64,000 nucleotides of DNA from Dermatophilus congolensis (lineage in GTDB: Bacteria > Actinomycetota > Actinomycetes > Actinomycetales > Dermatophilaceae). Positions 7,505 through 16,749 of the stretch are shown in pieces. The stretch lies in assembly GCF_900187045.1 (NCBI RefSeq), contig NZ_LT906453.1:2480001-2544000 (forward strand), written 5' to 3'. Both the position numbers and the translations under genes were made by a program. Numbering within the stretch: the first letter of the stretch is position 1; every line of letters begins with the position of its first letter. Below the pieces are notes generated by a model. It was not told the origin of the DNA, searched no databases, and worked only from the letters and a program-made list of their open reading frames with translations.

Positions 7505-9472
7505 GTGCACGGAGCACCCACGAGCGGCACTTTGCGCCGTGACCACATAAAACGGACCATCACCTGGCCAGCAGTTGACTCCGCCATCTGGATATTCGCC
7601 GTCTATGCGTCAGTGTGGATGCGATATGACTTCCGCGCCGCCCTCGTCTTCACCGGCGGCGTCGCCAGCTATGCGCTGCTTGCCGCAATAATCCACGGAT
7701 GTGCTGGCACCCTCGTGGGCCCCTACCGTGTGCGCCACCGACGCGGATCGATGGAAGAAATCACCGACCTCGCCCGCACCTTCATCATCACTCTGCCCCT
7801 GTTGTTCATCACACCGTGGCTATCCTTCCCCCACCCAGTACCGCGCAGCACCGCAATCAGCGCAGGCGCCCTGGCCATGCTGACCATGCTCGCTGCGCGC
7901 TTGATCTCCCGAGCACGACGCATGCGCGCAGCACGCCACCGCGGCGGACGCCCAGCCCTTGTGTACGGAGCTGGAGACGCAGGAGACCGCATCATCCGAT
8001 CACTCCTAACCGAAGATGACTCTCCTCTAACCCCCGTAGGAATCATCGACGACGACCCAGCAAAAGCCCGGCTACGCATCCACGGCATCCGCGTCGTCGG
8101 AGACCGCAGCGACCTCGCCGACTCGGCGCGCCAGTGGGAAGCCCAAACGCTGATCCTCGCTATGCCCAGCGCACCAGCCGAGGTCATCCGCGAAGTATCG
8201 GCCTCGGCCAGAAACCTTGGCCTCGAAGTGCTTGTTGCCCCCAGCATGAGCGAGATCGTGGACCACTCCCCCGGCGCCCGCGATCTACGCGACCTTGATC
8301 TGGCCGATGTTCTTGGCCGCCCACCAGTACATCTGGAATGGGAATCGATCAGCAGCGAAATCACCGGAAAAGTCGTGCTCGTCACCGGCGCCGGTGGGTC
8401 AATCGGCTCAGAGCTATGCCGTCAGATCGCGCGTTTTTCTCCCACACGTCTCCTGCTGCTCGACCATGACGAATCCGGCATGCACGCCACAGATATGTCA
8501 ATCCGGGGAGATGGGCTGCTATGCGGCGGCAACATCATCCTGGCAGACATCCGTGACGCTGCACGGATTCGTGAGATTATGGCCCAAGAAAAACCCGACA
8601 TCGTCTACCACGCCGCAGCTTTAAAACACCTTCCGCTGCTGGAAGCACACCCGTTCGAAGCGTGGAAATCCAATGTGATGGGCACCCGCAACGTACTGGC
8701 TGCAGCCGATGCGGCTGAAGTGACCTCATTCGTCAATATTTCGACCGACAAAGCAGCTGCCCCCACGAGCATGCTGGGACTATCCAAGAGGTTTGGTGAA
8801 GTACTCACTGCCTGGTACGCCGCAGCTCACGGGCGTCGGTACGTCTCGGTTCGTTTCGGAAATGTGTTGGGTTCGCGTGGGTCGGTGGTGCATGCGTTTA
8901 CTTCACAGATCGCTTCTGGAGGGCCAGTAACAATCACTGATCCTCGTGTGGAGCGGTACTTCATGCTCATTCCGGAAGCCTGCCAGCTCGTACTGCAAGC
9001 TGGCGTGCTCGGCCATGGGGGAGAAGTGATGGTGCTGGAGATGGGCGCTCCGGTGAAAATCGCTGATTTGGCAGAGACGTTGATTGAGCTGTCAGGACGC
9101 CACGACGTGAGCATCACCTATACGGGACTACGGCCTGGTGAGAAGCTCTCTGAAGAGCTGTTCGACTCCTCAGAAGTGCGACACCGCACTGGACATGAGC
9201 TCGTCAACGCCGTTCAGGCACCGCCGTTGAATCCTCACGTACTAGAAACACTCTCAGCCACCGACGATGCTTCGCTGCGTGCCTGGATGTCTTCAGTGTT
9301 AGCAACTTTGAAGACCGAGAAGAAGGCAGTGCAGGCCGTGCAGGCACAGACCGCCGCAGCACAATCAGTTGCGGCCCAGCACAGCCCGGACCGTAGCGAG
9401 CAGTATTCGAAGATCGCTCATGAGAGAGGCGGAGCGCACATAGTCGACGTACCGGGCGGTTTTACGCGGTAG
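7505..9472 (+). CDS. Membrane-anchored nucleotide-sugar 4,6-dehydratase (WbpM/PglF/CapD-like)
   Basis: This 655-residue protein starts at GTG 7505, 5 nt after GAGGAG; an upstream ATG at 7466 lacks a Shine-Dalgarno site. The first 120 residues contain about four membrane helices. They are followed by a Rossmann domain (LVYGAGDAGDRI near 153) and a second SDR domain (VLVTGAGGSIGSELC near 290). The SDR motif reads STDKAAAPTSMLGLSKR near 415. Family members convert UDP-GlcNAc to the 4-keto-6-deoxy sugar at the inner membrane face. The usual Met of the MxxxK signature is Leu here. The C-terminal ~70 residues are Ala/Gln-rich, and the last 108 nt of the gene overlap the converging sugar transferase gene. 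It likely supplies a precursor for the surrounding glycan locus. Confidence 0.88.
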   Translation: MHGAPTSGTLRRDHIKRTITWPAVDSAIWIFAVYASVWMRYDFRAALVFTGGVASYALLAAIIHGCAGTLVGPYRVRHRRGSMEEITDLARTFIITLPLLFITPWLSFPHPVPRSTAISAGALAMLTMLAARLISRARRMRAARHRGGRPALVYGAGDAGDRIIRSLLTEDDSPLTPVGIIDDDPAKARLRIHGIRVVGDRSDLADSARQWEAQTLILAMPSAPAEVIREVSASARNLGLEVLVAPSMSEIVDHSPGARDLRDLDLADVLGRPPVHLEWESISSEITGKVVLVTGAGGSIGSELCRQIARFSPTRLLLLDHDESGMHATDMSIRGDGLLCGGNIILADIRDAARIREIMAQEKPDIVYHAAALKHLPLLEAHPFEAWKSNVMGTRNVLAAADAAEVTSFVNISTDKAAAPTSMLGLSKRFGEVLTAWYAAAHGRRYVSVRFGNVLGSRGSVVHAFTSQIASGGPVTITDPRVERYFMLIPEACQLVLQAGVLGHGGEVMVLEMGAPVKIADLAETLIELSGRHDVSITYTGLRPGEKLSEELFDSSEVRHRTGHELVNAVQAPPLNPHVLETLSATDDASLRAWMSSVLATLKTEKKAVQAVQAQTAAAQSVAAQHSPDRSEQYSKIAHERGGAHIVDVPGGFTR

Positions 9473-10024
9473 CAGAGTGTGAACGTAGTAGTCGGCGGGG
9501 TCAGCAACGGTAGCGAGCAGGTCGCCCTCGTTCCGGAATTCGATGCTGGCTGGGTCGGTGATGCCGGGCCGGACACTGAGGATCACGGCGGCACGCTCTG
9601 GCGGCCAGTGTTCAACCCATTCAGGTACTTCGGGTCGAGGTCCGACTAAGGACATTTCTCCCCGCAAAACGTTGAGGAGTTGAGGAAGTTCATCAAGTTT
9701 GGTGGCGCGTAGCCACGCACCGGTGCGGGTCACGCGGGTATCACCGGTGGCACTGACTGCAAGGTGGGTTTCTCCTGAGGCGGGGACAGTCATGGTGCGG
9801 AATTTCACGATGGTGAAGGGGTGGCCGTTGCGGCCAACGCGTTGCTGCCGAAAGAGCACTGGTCCTGGTGAATCGCGAGTTACTGCAATAGCGATGCCGG
9901 CCATCAGCGGTGCTGTGGTCACGAGCCCCACAGCGGCGAGAGCGATATCGATGCCACGTTTAACCGGTGGGTACCAGGCATTGGTGCGGCTGGGCGGGGC
10001 GGCATGGGGTGGGCGCCTTTTCAT
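9365..10024 (-). CDS. Undecaprenyl-phosphate sugar transferase (bacterial sugar transferase family)
   Basis: This 219-residue protein starts at ATG 10024, which overlaps the aminotransferase stop by 4 nt (ATGA). It shows the standard order: KRGIDIALAAVGLVTTAPLMAG (a membrane segment), SPGPVLFRQQRVGRNG, FTIVKFRTM, then TKLDELPQLLNVLRGEMSLVGPRPEVPEW. These are the catalytic motifs of the monotopic PglC-like/WbaP C-terminal domain. It should transfer a sugar-1-phosphate to undecaprenyl phosphate and so start repeat-unit assembly. It is short and has no extra N-terminal membrane domain. The DegT aminotransferase upstream suggests the first sugar may be an amino-dideoxy sugar. Its 3' end overlaps the dehydratase gene on the other strand. 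Confidence 0.93.
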   Translation of the reverse strand: MKRRPPHAAPPSRTNAWYPPVKRGIDIALAAVGLVTTAPLMAGIAIAVTRDSPGPVLFRQQRVGRNGHPFTIVKFRTMTVPASGETHLAVSATGDTRVTRTGAWLRATKLDELPQLLNVLRGEMSLVGPRPEVPEWVEHWPPERAAVILSVRPGITDPASIEFRNEGDLLATVADPADYYVHTLLPRKTARYVDYVRSASLMSDLRILLATVRAVLGRN

Positions 10025-11283
10025 GAGTGTGCTCCGCATAGTTGGCGTACGGCTGTGATGACGCGGTCGATTTGCTCGTCGGTCATAGCCGAGAAGATGG
10101 GCAGGGAGAAGCAGCGGCTGAAGGCATCCTCTGCGACGGGAAAGGCCGTGGGGTCCGGGGCGATGGTGTCGCGCCAAACGGGGTGGCGGTGCAGTGGGAT
10201 GAAGTGAACACTGGCCCCGATGCGGTAGTGGTTTGTGAGCTTGTCGATGAGGGTGTCGCGCTGGATTGGTGCGGTGTCTAGCAGGTGAGGTGCGTAGATG
10301 TGGCGGGCGTGGATATCGCCAGAAGGTGCGTGTGGCGGTAGCTGTAAGGGCAGGTCAGCGAAGGCTTCGTCGTAGGCGTGAGCGATTTCTTCGCGGCGGG
10401 TTCGCATACGTATGGCTTTGGTGAGCTGTACGCGTCCGATCGCTGCGGCGGGGTCAGTGAGGTTGTATTTGAATCCGGGGGCGAGGACTTCGTATTTCCA
10501 GGCCGGGCCTGCCGACATGCCGGATTCGGTGTAGCGAGAGAACGCGTCACGACTGATGCCGTGCAGGCGCATCATGCGAGCGTGGTTGGCTAGGTCGGGG
10601 TTAGTGGTCAGGAGCATGCCGCCTTCGCCGGTGGTCATGGTTTTGGTGGCGTAGAAGCTGAATACGACTGCTTCGGAAGCTCCGAGTCCCACGTTGATGT
10701 TTTCGCTGACGGCGGGGAATGCGTGGGCGGCGTCTTCGATGACGGCGAGGTTGTGTTCTCGGGCGAATTCGGCCAGGTGTGTTCGGGCAACGGGTAGGCC
10801 GGCGAAGTGGACCGGCATGATTGCGCGGGTGTGGGGGGTGATCGCTGCGGCTGCGGCGTGTAGGTCGATGTTCAAGGTGGTGGGTAAGACATCGACGAGT
10901 ACGGGGGTTGCGCCTACGTAGCGGACTACTTCTGCTGTTGAGGTGAAGGTCCAGGTGGGAACGATCACTTCGTCGCCTGGGCCGATACCCAGGGCCACGA
11001 GGGCTAGGTGTAGTCCTGCCGTGGCTGAGTTGACGGCGACGGCGTGGATGTCTGGGGGTGGTGAGGCCGTAGGGGGTGCGGGGGTGCCAGGTGTGGTGGT
11101 TGTGAGGTTTCCGGCAAGCGCGGCGGCGAATTCGGTTTCGAATGCTGCGGCGGCTGGGCCGGTGGTGAGCCACCCGGAGCGGATTGCTTCTGCGGCGGCG
11201 CGGACTTCTTCCTCACCGATATCCGGTGGACCAAAGGGTATAAATGGCAATAGTTTTCGACTATCTGGCGAGGATGTATTCAC
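10021..11283 (-). CDS. DegT/DnrJ/EryC1/StrS aminotransferase
   Basis: This 420-residue PLP-dependent sugar aminotransferase has IPFGPPDIGEEEVRAAAEAIRSGWLTTGP at the N-terminus (read in two parts), VIEDAAHAF at 181-189, and FSFYATKTMTTGEGG with the PLP lysine at about 214. It should aminate a keto-sugar nucleotide, for example the product of the WbpM-like enzyme. A Thr/Pro-rich insert (about residues 59-80) interrupts the region where family members usually continue directly to NSATAGLHLAL; it looks like a disordered loop. The gene starts at GTG 11283 and is coupled by 4 nt to the sugar transferase. It is divergent from the next GT4 gene. Confidence 0.92.
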   Translation of the reverse strand: MNTSSPDSRKLLPFIPFGPPDIGEEEVRAAAEAIRSGWLTTGPAAAAFETEFAAALAGNLTTTTPGTPAPPTASPPPDIHAVAVNSATAGLHLALVALGIGPGDEVIVPTWTFTSTAEVVRYVGATPVLVDVLPTTLNIDLHAAAAAITPHTRAIMPVHFAGLPVARTHLAEFAREHNLAVIEDAAHAFPAVSENINVGLGASEAVVFSFYATKTMTTGEGGMLLTTNPDLANHARMMRLHGISRDAFSRYTESGMSAGPAWKYEVLAPGFKYNLTDPAAAIGRVQLTKAIRMRTRREEIAHAYDEAFADLPLQLPPHAPSGDIHARHIYAPHLLDTAPIQRDTLIDKLTNHYRIGASVHFIPLHRHPVWRDTIAPDPTAFPVAEDAFSRCFSLPIFSAMTDEQIDRVITAVRQLCGAHS

Positions 11284-11361
11284 ATTTCTAGGCTAGGGGT
11301 TTCTCGCCACAGACAGCGGGATGGGCACGTCGGATTCGAAAGTCGGAAGGAGGTGTCAACG

Positions 11362-12663
11362 ATGCGGTACGGGATGTTGTCGCAGTGGTATGACCCTGAA
11401 CCTGGCCCGGCAGCGTTGCCTGGGGTTTTAGCTCGAGGACTAGTCGGGCGCGGCCATGCAGTCAATGTGGTCACAGGGTTCCCGAACTACCCCAGTGGGC
11501 AGATCGCGCAGGGGTATCAGCAATGCCTTTTCCGTGATGAAATCCTTGATGACGTGGGGGTTCGCCGAGTGGCGCTGTATCCCAGTCATGACTCTTCAGC
11601 GCTCCGGCGCGTGCTGAACTATGGCAGTTTCGGGGTCTCAGCGGCGATCTCTGGTACTGCATTCGTTCGCGGCGCCGATGCGGTGTGGGTTAACTACTCC
11701 CCCATCACCGTTGCTTTACCCATGTGGGTGGCTCGGTTACGTGACCATGTTCCGTTAGTTGTTCACGTTGGTGACCTGTGGCCCGACACGATGACGGCCG
11801 CCGGCTTTACCCCCAGCGGCTTCACGGGAGCAGCACTGGAGAAGGTGTTGCATGAATGGACCGACGTCATGTACCGCTCCGCCGCTGTTGTCACCTACAT
11901 CTCCCCCGGGGTCCGAAACATCCTCATCGACCGAGGCGTGCCCGAGCACAAACTTCGCTACGCCCCAATGTGGGCCGACGAAACCTTGTTCGCCCCTGCA
12001 AGCCAGGCCACCCGCACCGCCGCCGAAGCATGGCGGCGCAGCAACGGCGTCGGAGACCAAGACATTCTGGTCCTGTACGCCGGTGCGCTCGGACACGCCC
12101 AAGGTCTAGAAACTCTTCTGCGCGCTGTCGCCACCGCTAATGCCGAACTCGCCGACACCGGCGCACGCCGACGCCTGCGCTGCATCATCGCCGGTTCTGG
12201 CACCGCAGAAGAAGAACTACGCAGCCTTACCCGCGATCTGCGCATCCCTGGCGATGACCAACCCATCACTTTCATAGGCCGGGTAGCACCTGAGCTGATG
12301 CCTACCCTCATGGCTGCCGCCGACGCCTGCTATATCGGTCTTTGCCGCGACCCTCTTTCCAAGGTCACCATGCCAAGCAAAACCCAAGCCATCATGGCCT
12401 CTGGCCGCGCCATCGTCGCCGCCGCTGACGGTGACGTCAAAGACGTTGTCACCAGCGCCGGAGCCGGTTACGCCACAAACTCCGGCGACCAGCCCGGCCT
12501 CACGCGAATTCTCTTGCGCCTGTGCGAAAGTGGCCGTGCATCACTAGAAAGTGTTGGCCTCGCTGGACTACGCCACTACCGAAGCGAATACGCCGTAGAA
12601 CACGCAGTCACCCGCGCTGAACAAGCCCTCACCTACGCAGCAGGCGGTGAAAGGACACCATGA
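11362..12663 (+). CDS. GT4-type glycosyltransferase (WcaI-like)
   Basis: This 433-residue protein starts at ATG 11362, 8 nt after AAGGAGG; the in-frame GTG at 11353 overlaps the Shine-Dalgarno site and is rejected. It has a GT-B fold. The N-terminal half has SQWYDPEPGPAAL, VTGFPNYPSG and VVHVGDLWPDT. The C-terminal half has LVLYAGALGHAQGLETLL, IAGSGTAEEEL, FIGRV and PSKTQAIMASGRAIVA. This resembles the WcaI/colanic-acid subfamily of GT4. It should add a sugar to a lipid-linked intermediate at the cytoplasmic membrane face. The stop overlaps the capE start by 4 nt, so it belongs to the capE-capF-capG operon. Confidence 0.92.
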   Translation: MRYGMLSQWYDPEPGPAALPGVLARGLVGRGHAVNVVTGFPNYPSGQIAQGYQQCLFRDEILDDVGVRRVALYPSHDSSALRRVLNYGSFGVSAAISGTAFVRGADAVWVNYSPITVALPMWVARLRDHVPLVVHVGDLWPDTMTAAGFTPSGFTGAALEKVLHEWTDVMYRSAAVVTYISPGVRNILIDRGVPEHKLRYAPMWADETLFAPASQATRTAAEAWRRSNGVGDQDILVLYAGALGHAQGLETLLRAVATANAELADTGARRRLRCIIAGSGTAEEELRSLTRDLRIPGDDQPITFIGRVAPELMPTLMAAADACYIGLCRDPLSKVTMPSKTQAIMASGRAIVAAADGDVKDVVTSAGAGYATNSGDQPGLTRILLRLCESGRASLESVGLAGLRHYRSEYAVEHAVTRAEQALTYAAGGERTP

Positions 12664-13783
12664 ACCACCCCCTCCCCGACCATCACCTCACCACCACCCC
12701 AGGAGATGAGCGAGGAGAACACCACCCGGTCGATGCCCTACGCGACACCACCATCGCCATCACCGGCGGCACCGGATCATTCGGATCCACCATGGCCCGC
12801 CGCCTCCTCAAACACGGCGTCAAAAAATCCACATCCTCTCCCGCGACGAAGCCAAACAACACGACATGCGCGTAGCCCTAGCCGACGAACGCATCACCTA
12901 CTTCGTCGGCGACGTCCGCGACCGCACCTCCGTAGACGCAGCCCTACGCGGCGCCGACCACGTCTTCCACGCAGCCGCCCTCAAACAAGTCCCCAGCTGC
13001 GAATTCTTCCCCCAACAAGCCGTACTCACCAACGTACTCGGCTCCAACAACGTCATCATGGCCGCCCACGAAGCCGGCGCCCGATCACTGGTCTGCCTCT
13101 CCACCGACAAAGCCGTCTACCCCGTCAACGCCATGGGCATGTCCAAAGCCCTCATGGAAAAACACGCCCAAGCATTCACCCGCCAATACCCCGACAGCCC
13201 CACCACCGTCACCATCACCCGCTACGGAAACGTCATGTACTCCCGCGGCTCAGTCATCCCCCACTTCATCAACCAAATCCACACCGGCCGCCCCATCACC
13301 ATCACCGAACCCGACATGACCCGCTTCCTCATGTCCCTCGAAGAATCCGTCGACCTCGTCACCCACGCCTTCACCAACGGCACCCCAGGCGACCTCTACG
13401 TACGCAAAGCCCCCGCCGCCACCATCAACACCCTCGCCAAAGCCGTCGCCACCCTCCTAGGCCACCCCGACCACCCCATCCACATCATCGGCATGCGCCA
13501 CGGCGAAAAAATGCACGAAACCCTCCTCTCACACGAAGAAATGGCCCACGCCACCGACCAAGGCAACTACTTCCGCGTGCCCGTGGACGCCCGCTCCATG
13601 GAATACGAGCTCTACTTCACCGAAGGCGACCAACACCGCGCCCCCCTCGAGGACTACACCTCCGCCAACACCCAACGACTCAACCTCGAAGAAACCATCA
13701 CCCTCCTGCTCACCCTCCCCCACATCCGCGAACTCGCCTACCAAGCCGGAACACTCCACCAGCACGAAACGACACAACCATGA
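12660..13783 (+). pseudogene. capE: capE-like UDP-GlcNAc 4,6-dehydratase/5-epimerase, interrupted by a frameshift
   Basis: Two reading frames together make one SDR enzyme. The first (12660-12875) contains ITGGTGSFGSTMARRLLKHGV and then loses similarity. The second carries the rest, VALADERITYFVGDVRDRTS onward, with AAALKQVPSCEFFPQQA and STDKAVYPVNAMGMSKALMEK, including the Met-x3-Lys active-site signature. Adding one A to the A6 run at 12822-12827 restores the expected bridge KKIHILSRDEAKQHDMRV and a 374-residue protein. CapE performs the first step from UDP-GlcNAc toward UDP-L-FucNAc. Start and stop overlaps with neighbours (ATGA at both ends) are intact, which argues for a very recent lesion, slippage, phase variation or a read error rather than decay. 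Confidence 0.85.
12822..12827 (+). other. A6 homopolymer at the capE frameshift
   Basis: The run of six A's following GGCGTC is where the two parts of capE must be joined; seven A's would keep one frame. In the zero frame the codons are GTC AAA AAA TCC. This is not an ideal ribosomal slippery heptamer, but transcriptional slippage on A6 is conceivable. Confidence 0.7.
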
Positions 13784-14976
13784 ACACCACCCCCACCCAA
13801 CGCCGCCTCAAAGCCGTCGTCACCGGCGCCAACGGATTCCTCGGCTGGCACCTACGCGCCCGCCTCCTCACCCTGCCAAACATCGACACCTACCCCATCA
13901 ACCGCGCCGACTTCGCCACCCACGCCCTCGAAGAAGCCCTCTCCGACGCCGACCTCGTCTTCCACTGCGCAGGCATCAACCGCAGCAACGAACACGAACT
14001 CAACAACGGCAACATCGCCCTAGCCAACCGACTCGTCACCGCACTAGAAAGCACCGTCTCCGGCCGCTACACCGCAGGCAAACGCGAACCAGCCGTCGTC
14101 TACGCAGGCTCCAACCACGCCTGCCCCGAACACCCCAACAGCTCCACCCCCTACGGACACGGAAAACGCCAAGCCGGCCACATCATCACCGAATGGGCCG
14201 AACACGCCGGCGGCGAAGCCAGCGCCACCGACCTACGTTTCTGCGGCCTCTTCGGCGAACACGGCCGCCCCGACTACAACAGCTTCGTCGCCACCTTCGC
14301 CCACACCATCGCCCACGACGGCTCACCCCGCATCACCGACGACCGCGAAATCCCCCTCCTACACGTCGGCGAAGCCTGCGAACGCATGATCGCCGCCGCA
14401 CTCCAACGCACCAACGGCATCCGCGAACAAACCGGCACCATGATTCGCATCTCCGAAGTCGCCCGCACCCTCGAACGATTCCACTCCGTCTACGCCCCCA
14501 CCGGTGAAATCCCCGACCTCAACTCCCCCCTAGGCATCCCCCTGTTCAACACCCTGCGCGCCGCTATGTGGCCCCACGCCTACCCCATCCCCACCCACCC
14601 CAACACCGACGAACGCGGCACCCTCATCGAAACCATCCGCGTCCACGGCAGCAGCGGCCAAGTGTTCCACTCCACCACCAACCCCGGCTACACCCGAGGC
14701 AACCACTTCCACCTCAACAAAATCGAACGCTTCCAAGTCCTGCACGGCACCGCCCGCATCTGCCTACGACGCGTCCTGACCAACGAACGCATCGACTTCG
14801 ATGTCACCGGCGACAACCCCGTCACCATCGACATGCCCACCCTGTGGACACACAACATCACCAACACCGGAACCACTCCCCTACACACCATGTTCTGGAC
14901 CAACGAGCTCTACGACCCCAAAAACCCCGACACCACACCACACCCCGTCGACCCCGACACCACACCCCAACCATGA
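13780..14976 (+). CDS. capF: CapF-like NAD-dependent sugar reductase with C-terminal cupin domain
   Basis: This 398-residue protein starts at ATG 13780 (ATGA overlap with capE). Residues 10-250 form an SDR domain with VVTGANGFLGWHL, a short family-typical fold in which FHCAGINRSNE and YGHGKRQAG are visible. Residues about 265-380 form a cupin with DERGTLIETIR, GNHFHLNKIERFQVLHGTAR and a WTHNITNTG tail. This two-domain order is characteristic of CapF/FnlB, which epimerises C3 and reduces C4 of the CapE product. The last 20 residues are a Pro/Thr-rich repeat-like tail beyond the cupin. The gene sits between capE and a GNAT gene, with 4-nt overlaps on both sides. Confidence 0.93.
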   Translation: MNTTPTQRRLKAVVTGANGFLGWHLRARLLTLPNIDTYPINRADFATHALEEALSDADLVFHCAGINRSNEHELNNGNIALANRLVTALESTVSGRYTAGKREPAVVYAGSNHACPEHPNSSTPYGHGKRQAGHIITEWAEHAGGEASATDLRFCGLFGEHGRPDYNSFVATFAHTIAHDGSPRITDDREIPLLHVGEACERMIAAALQRTNGIREQTGTMIRISEVARTLERFHSVYAPTGEIPDLNSPLGIPLFNTLRAAMWPHAYPIPTHPNTDERGTLIETIRVHGSSGQVFHSTTNPGYTRGNHFHLNKIERFQVLHGTARICLRRVLTNERIDFDVTGDNPVTIDMPTLWTHNITNTGTTPLHTMFWTNELYDPKNPDTTPHPVDPDTTPQP

Positions 14977-15614
14977 CCCCCCACCTACCCACCCCACCCA
15001 ACCCCCACATCCACTTCACCGAAGGAATCGACCCCACCGACATCCCCGCCCTGGCCCGCCTCCACCGCGACGCCTTCCCCAACTTCTTCCTCACCCGCCT
15101 CGGACAACCCTTCCTCCGCGAGTTCTACCGCGCATACGCCACCGACCCCACCGCCATCACCATCACCGCACGCATGTCCAACAACCAACCCATTGGCATC
15201 GCCGTCGGAACCACCGACCCCACCACCTTCTACGCCCGACTCCTACGCCGCCGCGCCATCCCCTTCGCCCTCGCAGCACCCCGCGCCGCCCTCACCCACC
15301 CCCGCACCGTCATCCCCCGACTCCTAAGCGCCCTGCACTACCGCGGAGACACACCACCAGGAAGCAACGGCGCCCTCCTCGCCTCCATCTGCATCAGCCC
15401 CACCCTCAAAAAAACCGGCACCGGCGCCAAACTCACCCACACCTGGACCACCTGCGCCCACCGCCACGGCGCCACCAGCGCCTACCTAACCACCGACGCC
15501 GACAACAACGACGCCGTCAACCGCCACTACAGCCGCCAAGGCTGGACCATCGAATCCACCTACACCACCCCCGCCGGACGGCGCATGCACCGATACGTCA
15601 AGGAGCTCCCATGA
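14973..15614 (+). CDS. GNAT-family N-acetyltransferase
   Basis: This 213-residue protein starts at ATG 14973 (ATGA overlap with capF). It has LARLHRDAFPNFFLTRLGQPFLREFYRAY (read in parts), an ASICISPTLKKTGTGAKLT acetyl-CoA-binding loop, and YLTTDADNNDAVNRHYSRQGW, the typical GNAT motif B region. The substrate is unknown. Its place inside the capE-F-G operon suggests acetylation of an amino sugar or of the glycan. It could instead be an acyltransferase modifying the repeat unit. Translational coupling to capG (4-nt overlap) supports a dedicated role in the locus. Confidence 0.85.
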   Translation: MTPHLPTPPNPHIHFTEGIDPTDIPALARLHRDAFPNFFLTRLGQPFLREFYRAYATDPTAITITARMSNNQPIGIAVGTTDPTTFYARLLRRRAIPFALAAPRAALTHPRTVIPRLLSALHYRGDTPPGSNGALLASICISPTLKKTGTGAKLTHTWTTCAHRHGATSAYLTTDADNNDAVNRHYSRQGWTIESTYTTPAGRRMHRYVKELP

Positions 15615-16744
15615 CCCACGTCATGACCATCGTCGGCACCCGCCCCGAAATCATCCGCCTCTCCCGCGTCATTACCCGCCTGGACAACACCGTCACCCAC
15701 ACCCTCGTCCACACCGGCCAAAACTACGACTACGAACTCAACGAAATCTTCTTCGAAGAACTCGGTCTACGCCGCCCCGACCACTTCCTCGCCGTCAACA
15801 CCACCACCCTAGGAACCACCCTGGGCGAAACCCTCATCAAAGTCGAAGACATCCTCACCACCCATCGCCCCGACGCAGTGCTCATCCTCGGCGACACCAA
15901 CTCCGCCATCGCCGCCCTCATCGCCAAACGCATGCGCATCCCCGTTTACCACATGGAAGCCGGCAACCGCTGCTTCGACCAAAACGTCCCCGAAGAAACC
16001 AACAGACGCATGGTCGACCACATCGCCGACTACAACCTCGTCTACACCGAACACGCACGCCGCAACCTCCTCGCCGAAGGCATCCACCCCCGCCACATCG
16101 CCCTTACCGGCTCCCCTATGAAGGAAGTCCTCGATCACCACCGCGCCGCCTTCGACACCAGCACAGCCACCAGCGACCTCGGCCTCACCCCCGGCAAATT
16201 CCTCCTCGTCAGCGCCCACCGCGAAGAAAATGTCGATGCCCCTCAACGGCTGACCAACCTGCTGAACTGCCTCATCACCGCACGCGACACCTTCGACATG
16301 CCCGTCCTTGTCTCTACCCATCCCCGCACCCGCAAGCGACTCGACGCACTCCTGCACCACCCCGACACCCCTCACCACAACCTCGAAGGCATCATCTTCC
16401 ACCCACCCATGGGGTTCCTGGACTACAACCGCCTCCAAATGGACGCCGCCTGCGTCCTATCTGACTCCGGCACCATCAGCGAAGAATCCTCACTCCTGGG
16501 CTTCCCGGCAGTCACCCTCCGTGACTCCATTGAACGTCCTGAAGCCCTCGACACCGGATCCATCATCATGACTGGCTTGGACCCCGACAACCTCATCGAG
16601 GCCATCCGTGATGCCATCACCACCGGCACTACCCCACCACCAACTCCCACCGACTACCGCATCGACAACTGCTCACAACGAACCGTCCGATTCATCCTGT
16701 CCACCCACCGCCGCCACGAGACCTGGACCGGCCTGCGCAGCTGA
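15611..16744 (+). CDS. capG: CapG-like UDP-N-acetyl sugar 2-epimerase
   Basis: This 377-residue protein starts at ATG 15611, after GGAG and overlapping the GNAT stop. It has the non-hydrolysing UDP-GlcNAc 2-epimerase pattern: TIVGTRPEIIRLSRVI, HTGQNYDYELNEIFFEELG, LILGDTNSAIAA, HMEAGNRCFDQNVPEETNRR, and SDSGTISEESSLLGFP. With CapE and CapF next to it, the expected reaction is the C2 epimerisation giving UDP-L-FucNAc. A plain UDP-ManNAc role (WecB) is the alternative, but the neighbours favour CapG. It is cytoplasmic. A GT4 gene follows 5 nt later. Confidence 0.93.
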   Translation: MTHVMTIVGTRPEIIRLSRVITRLDNTVTHTLVHTGQNYDYELNEIFFEELGLRRPDHFLAVNTTTLGTTLGETLIKVEDILTTHRPDAVLILGDTNSAIAALIAKRMRIPVYHMEAGNRCFDQNVPEETNRRMVDHIADYNLVYTEHARRNLLAEGIHPRHIALTGSPMKEVLDHHRAAFDTSTATSDLGLTPGKFLLVSAHREENVDAPQRLTNLLNCLITARDTFDMPVLVSTHPRTRKRLDALLHHPDTPHHNLEGIIFHPPMGFLDYNRLQMDAACVLSDSGTISEESSLLGFPAVTLRDSIERPEALDTGSIIMTGLDPDNLIEAIRDAITTGTTPPPTPTDYRIDNCSQRTVRFILSTHRRHETWTGLRS

Positions 16745-16749
16745 ACACC

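Noticed and set aside
12815-12835. Programmed -1 ribosomal frameshift in capE
   Set aside because: The zero-frame codons around the A6 run do not make a standard X XXY YYZ heptamer, and no downstream stimulatory structure was evident; kept only as a remote alternative.
12706-14976. A 756-residue single protein ending in CapF
   Set aside because: The first 350 residues are an Arg/Pro/His-rich shadow of capE; CapF begins at 13780.
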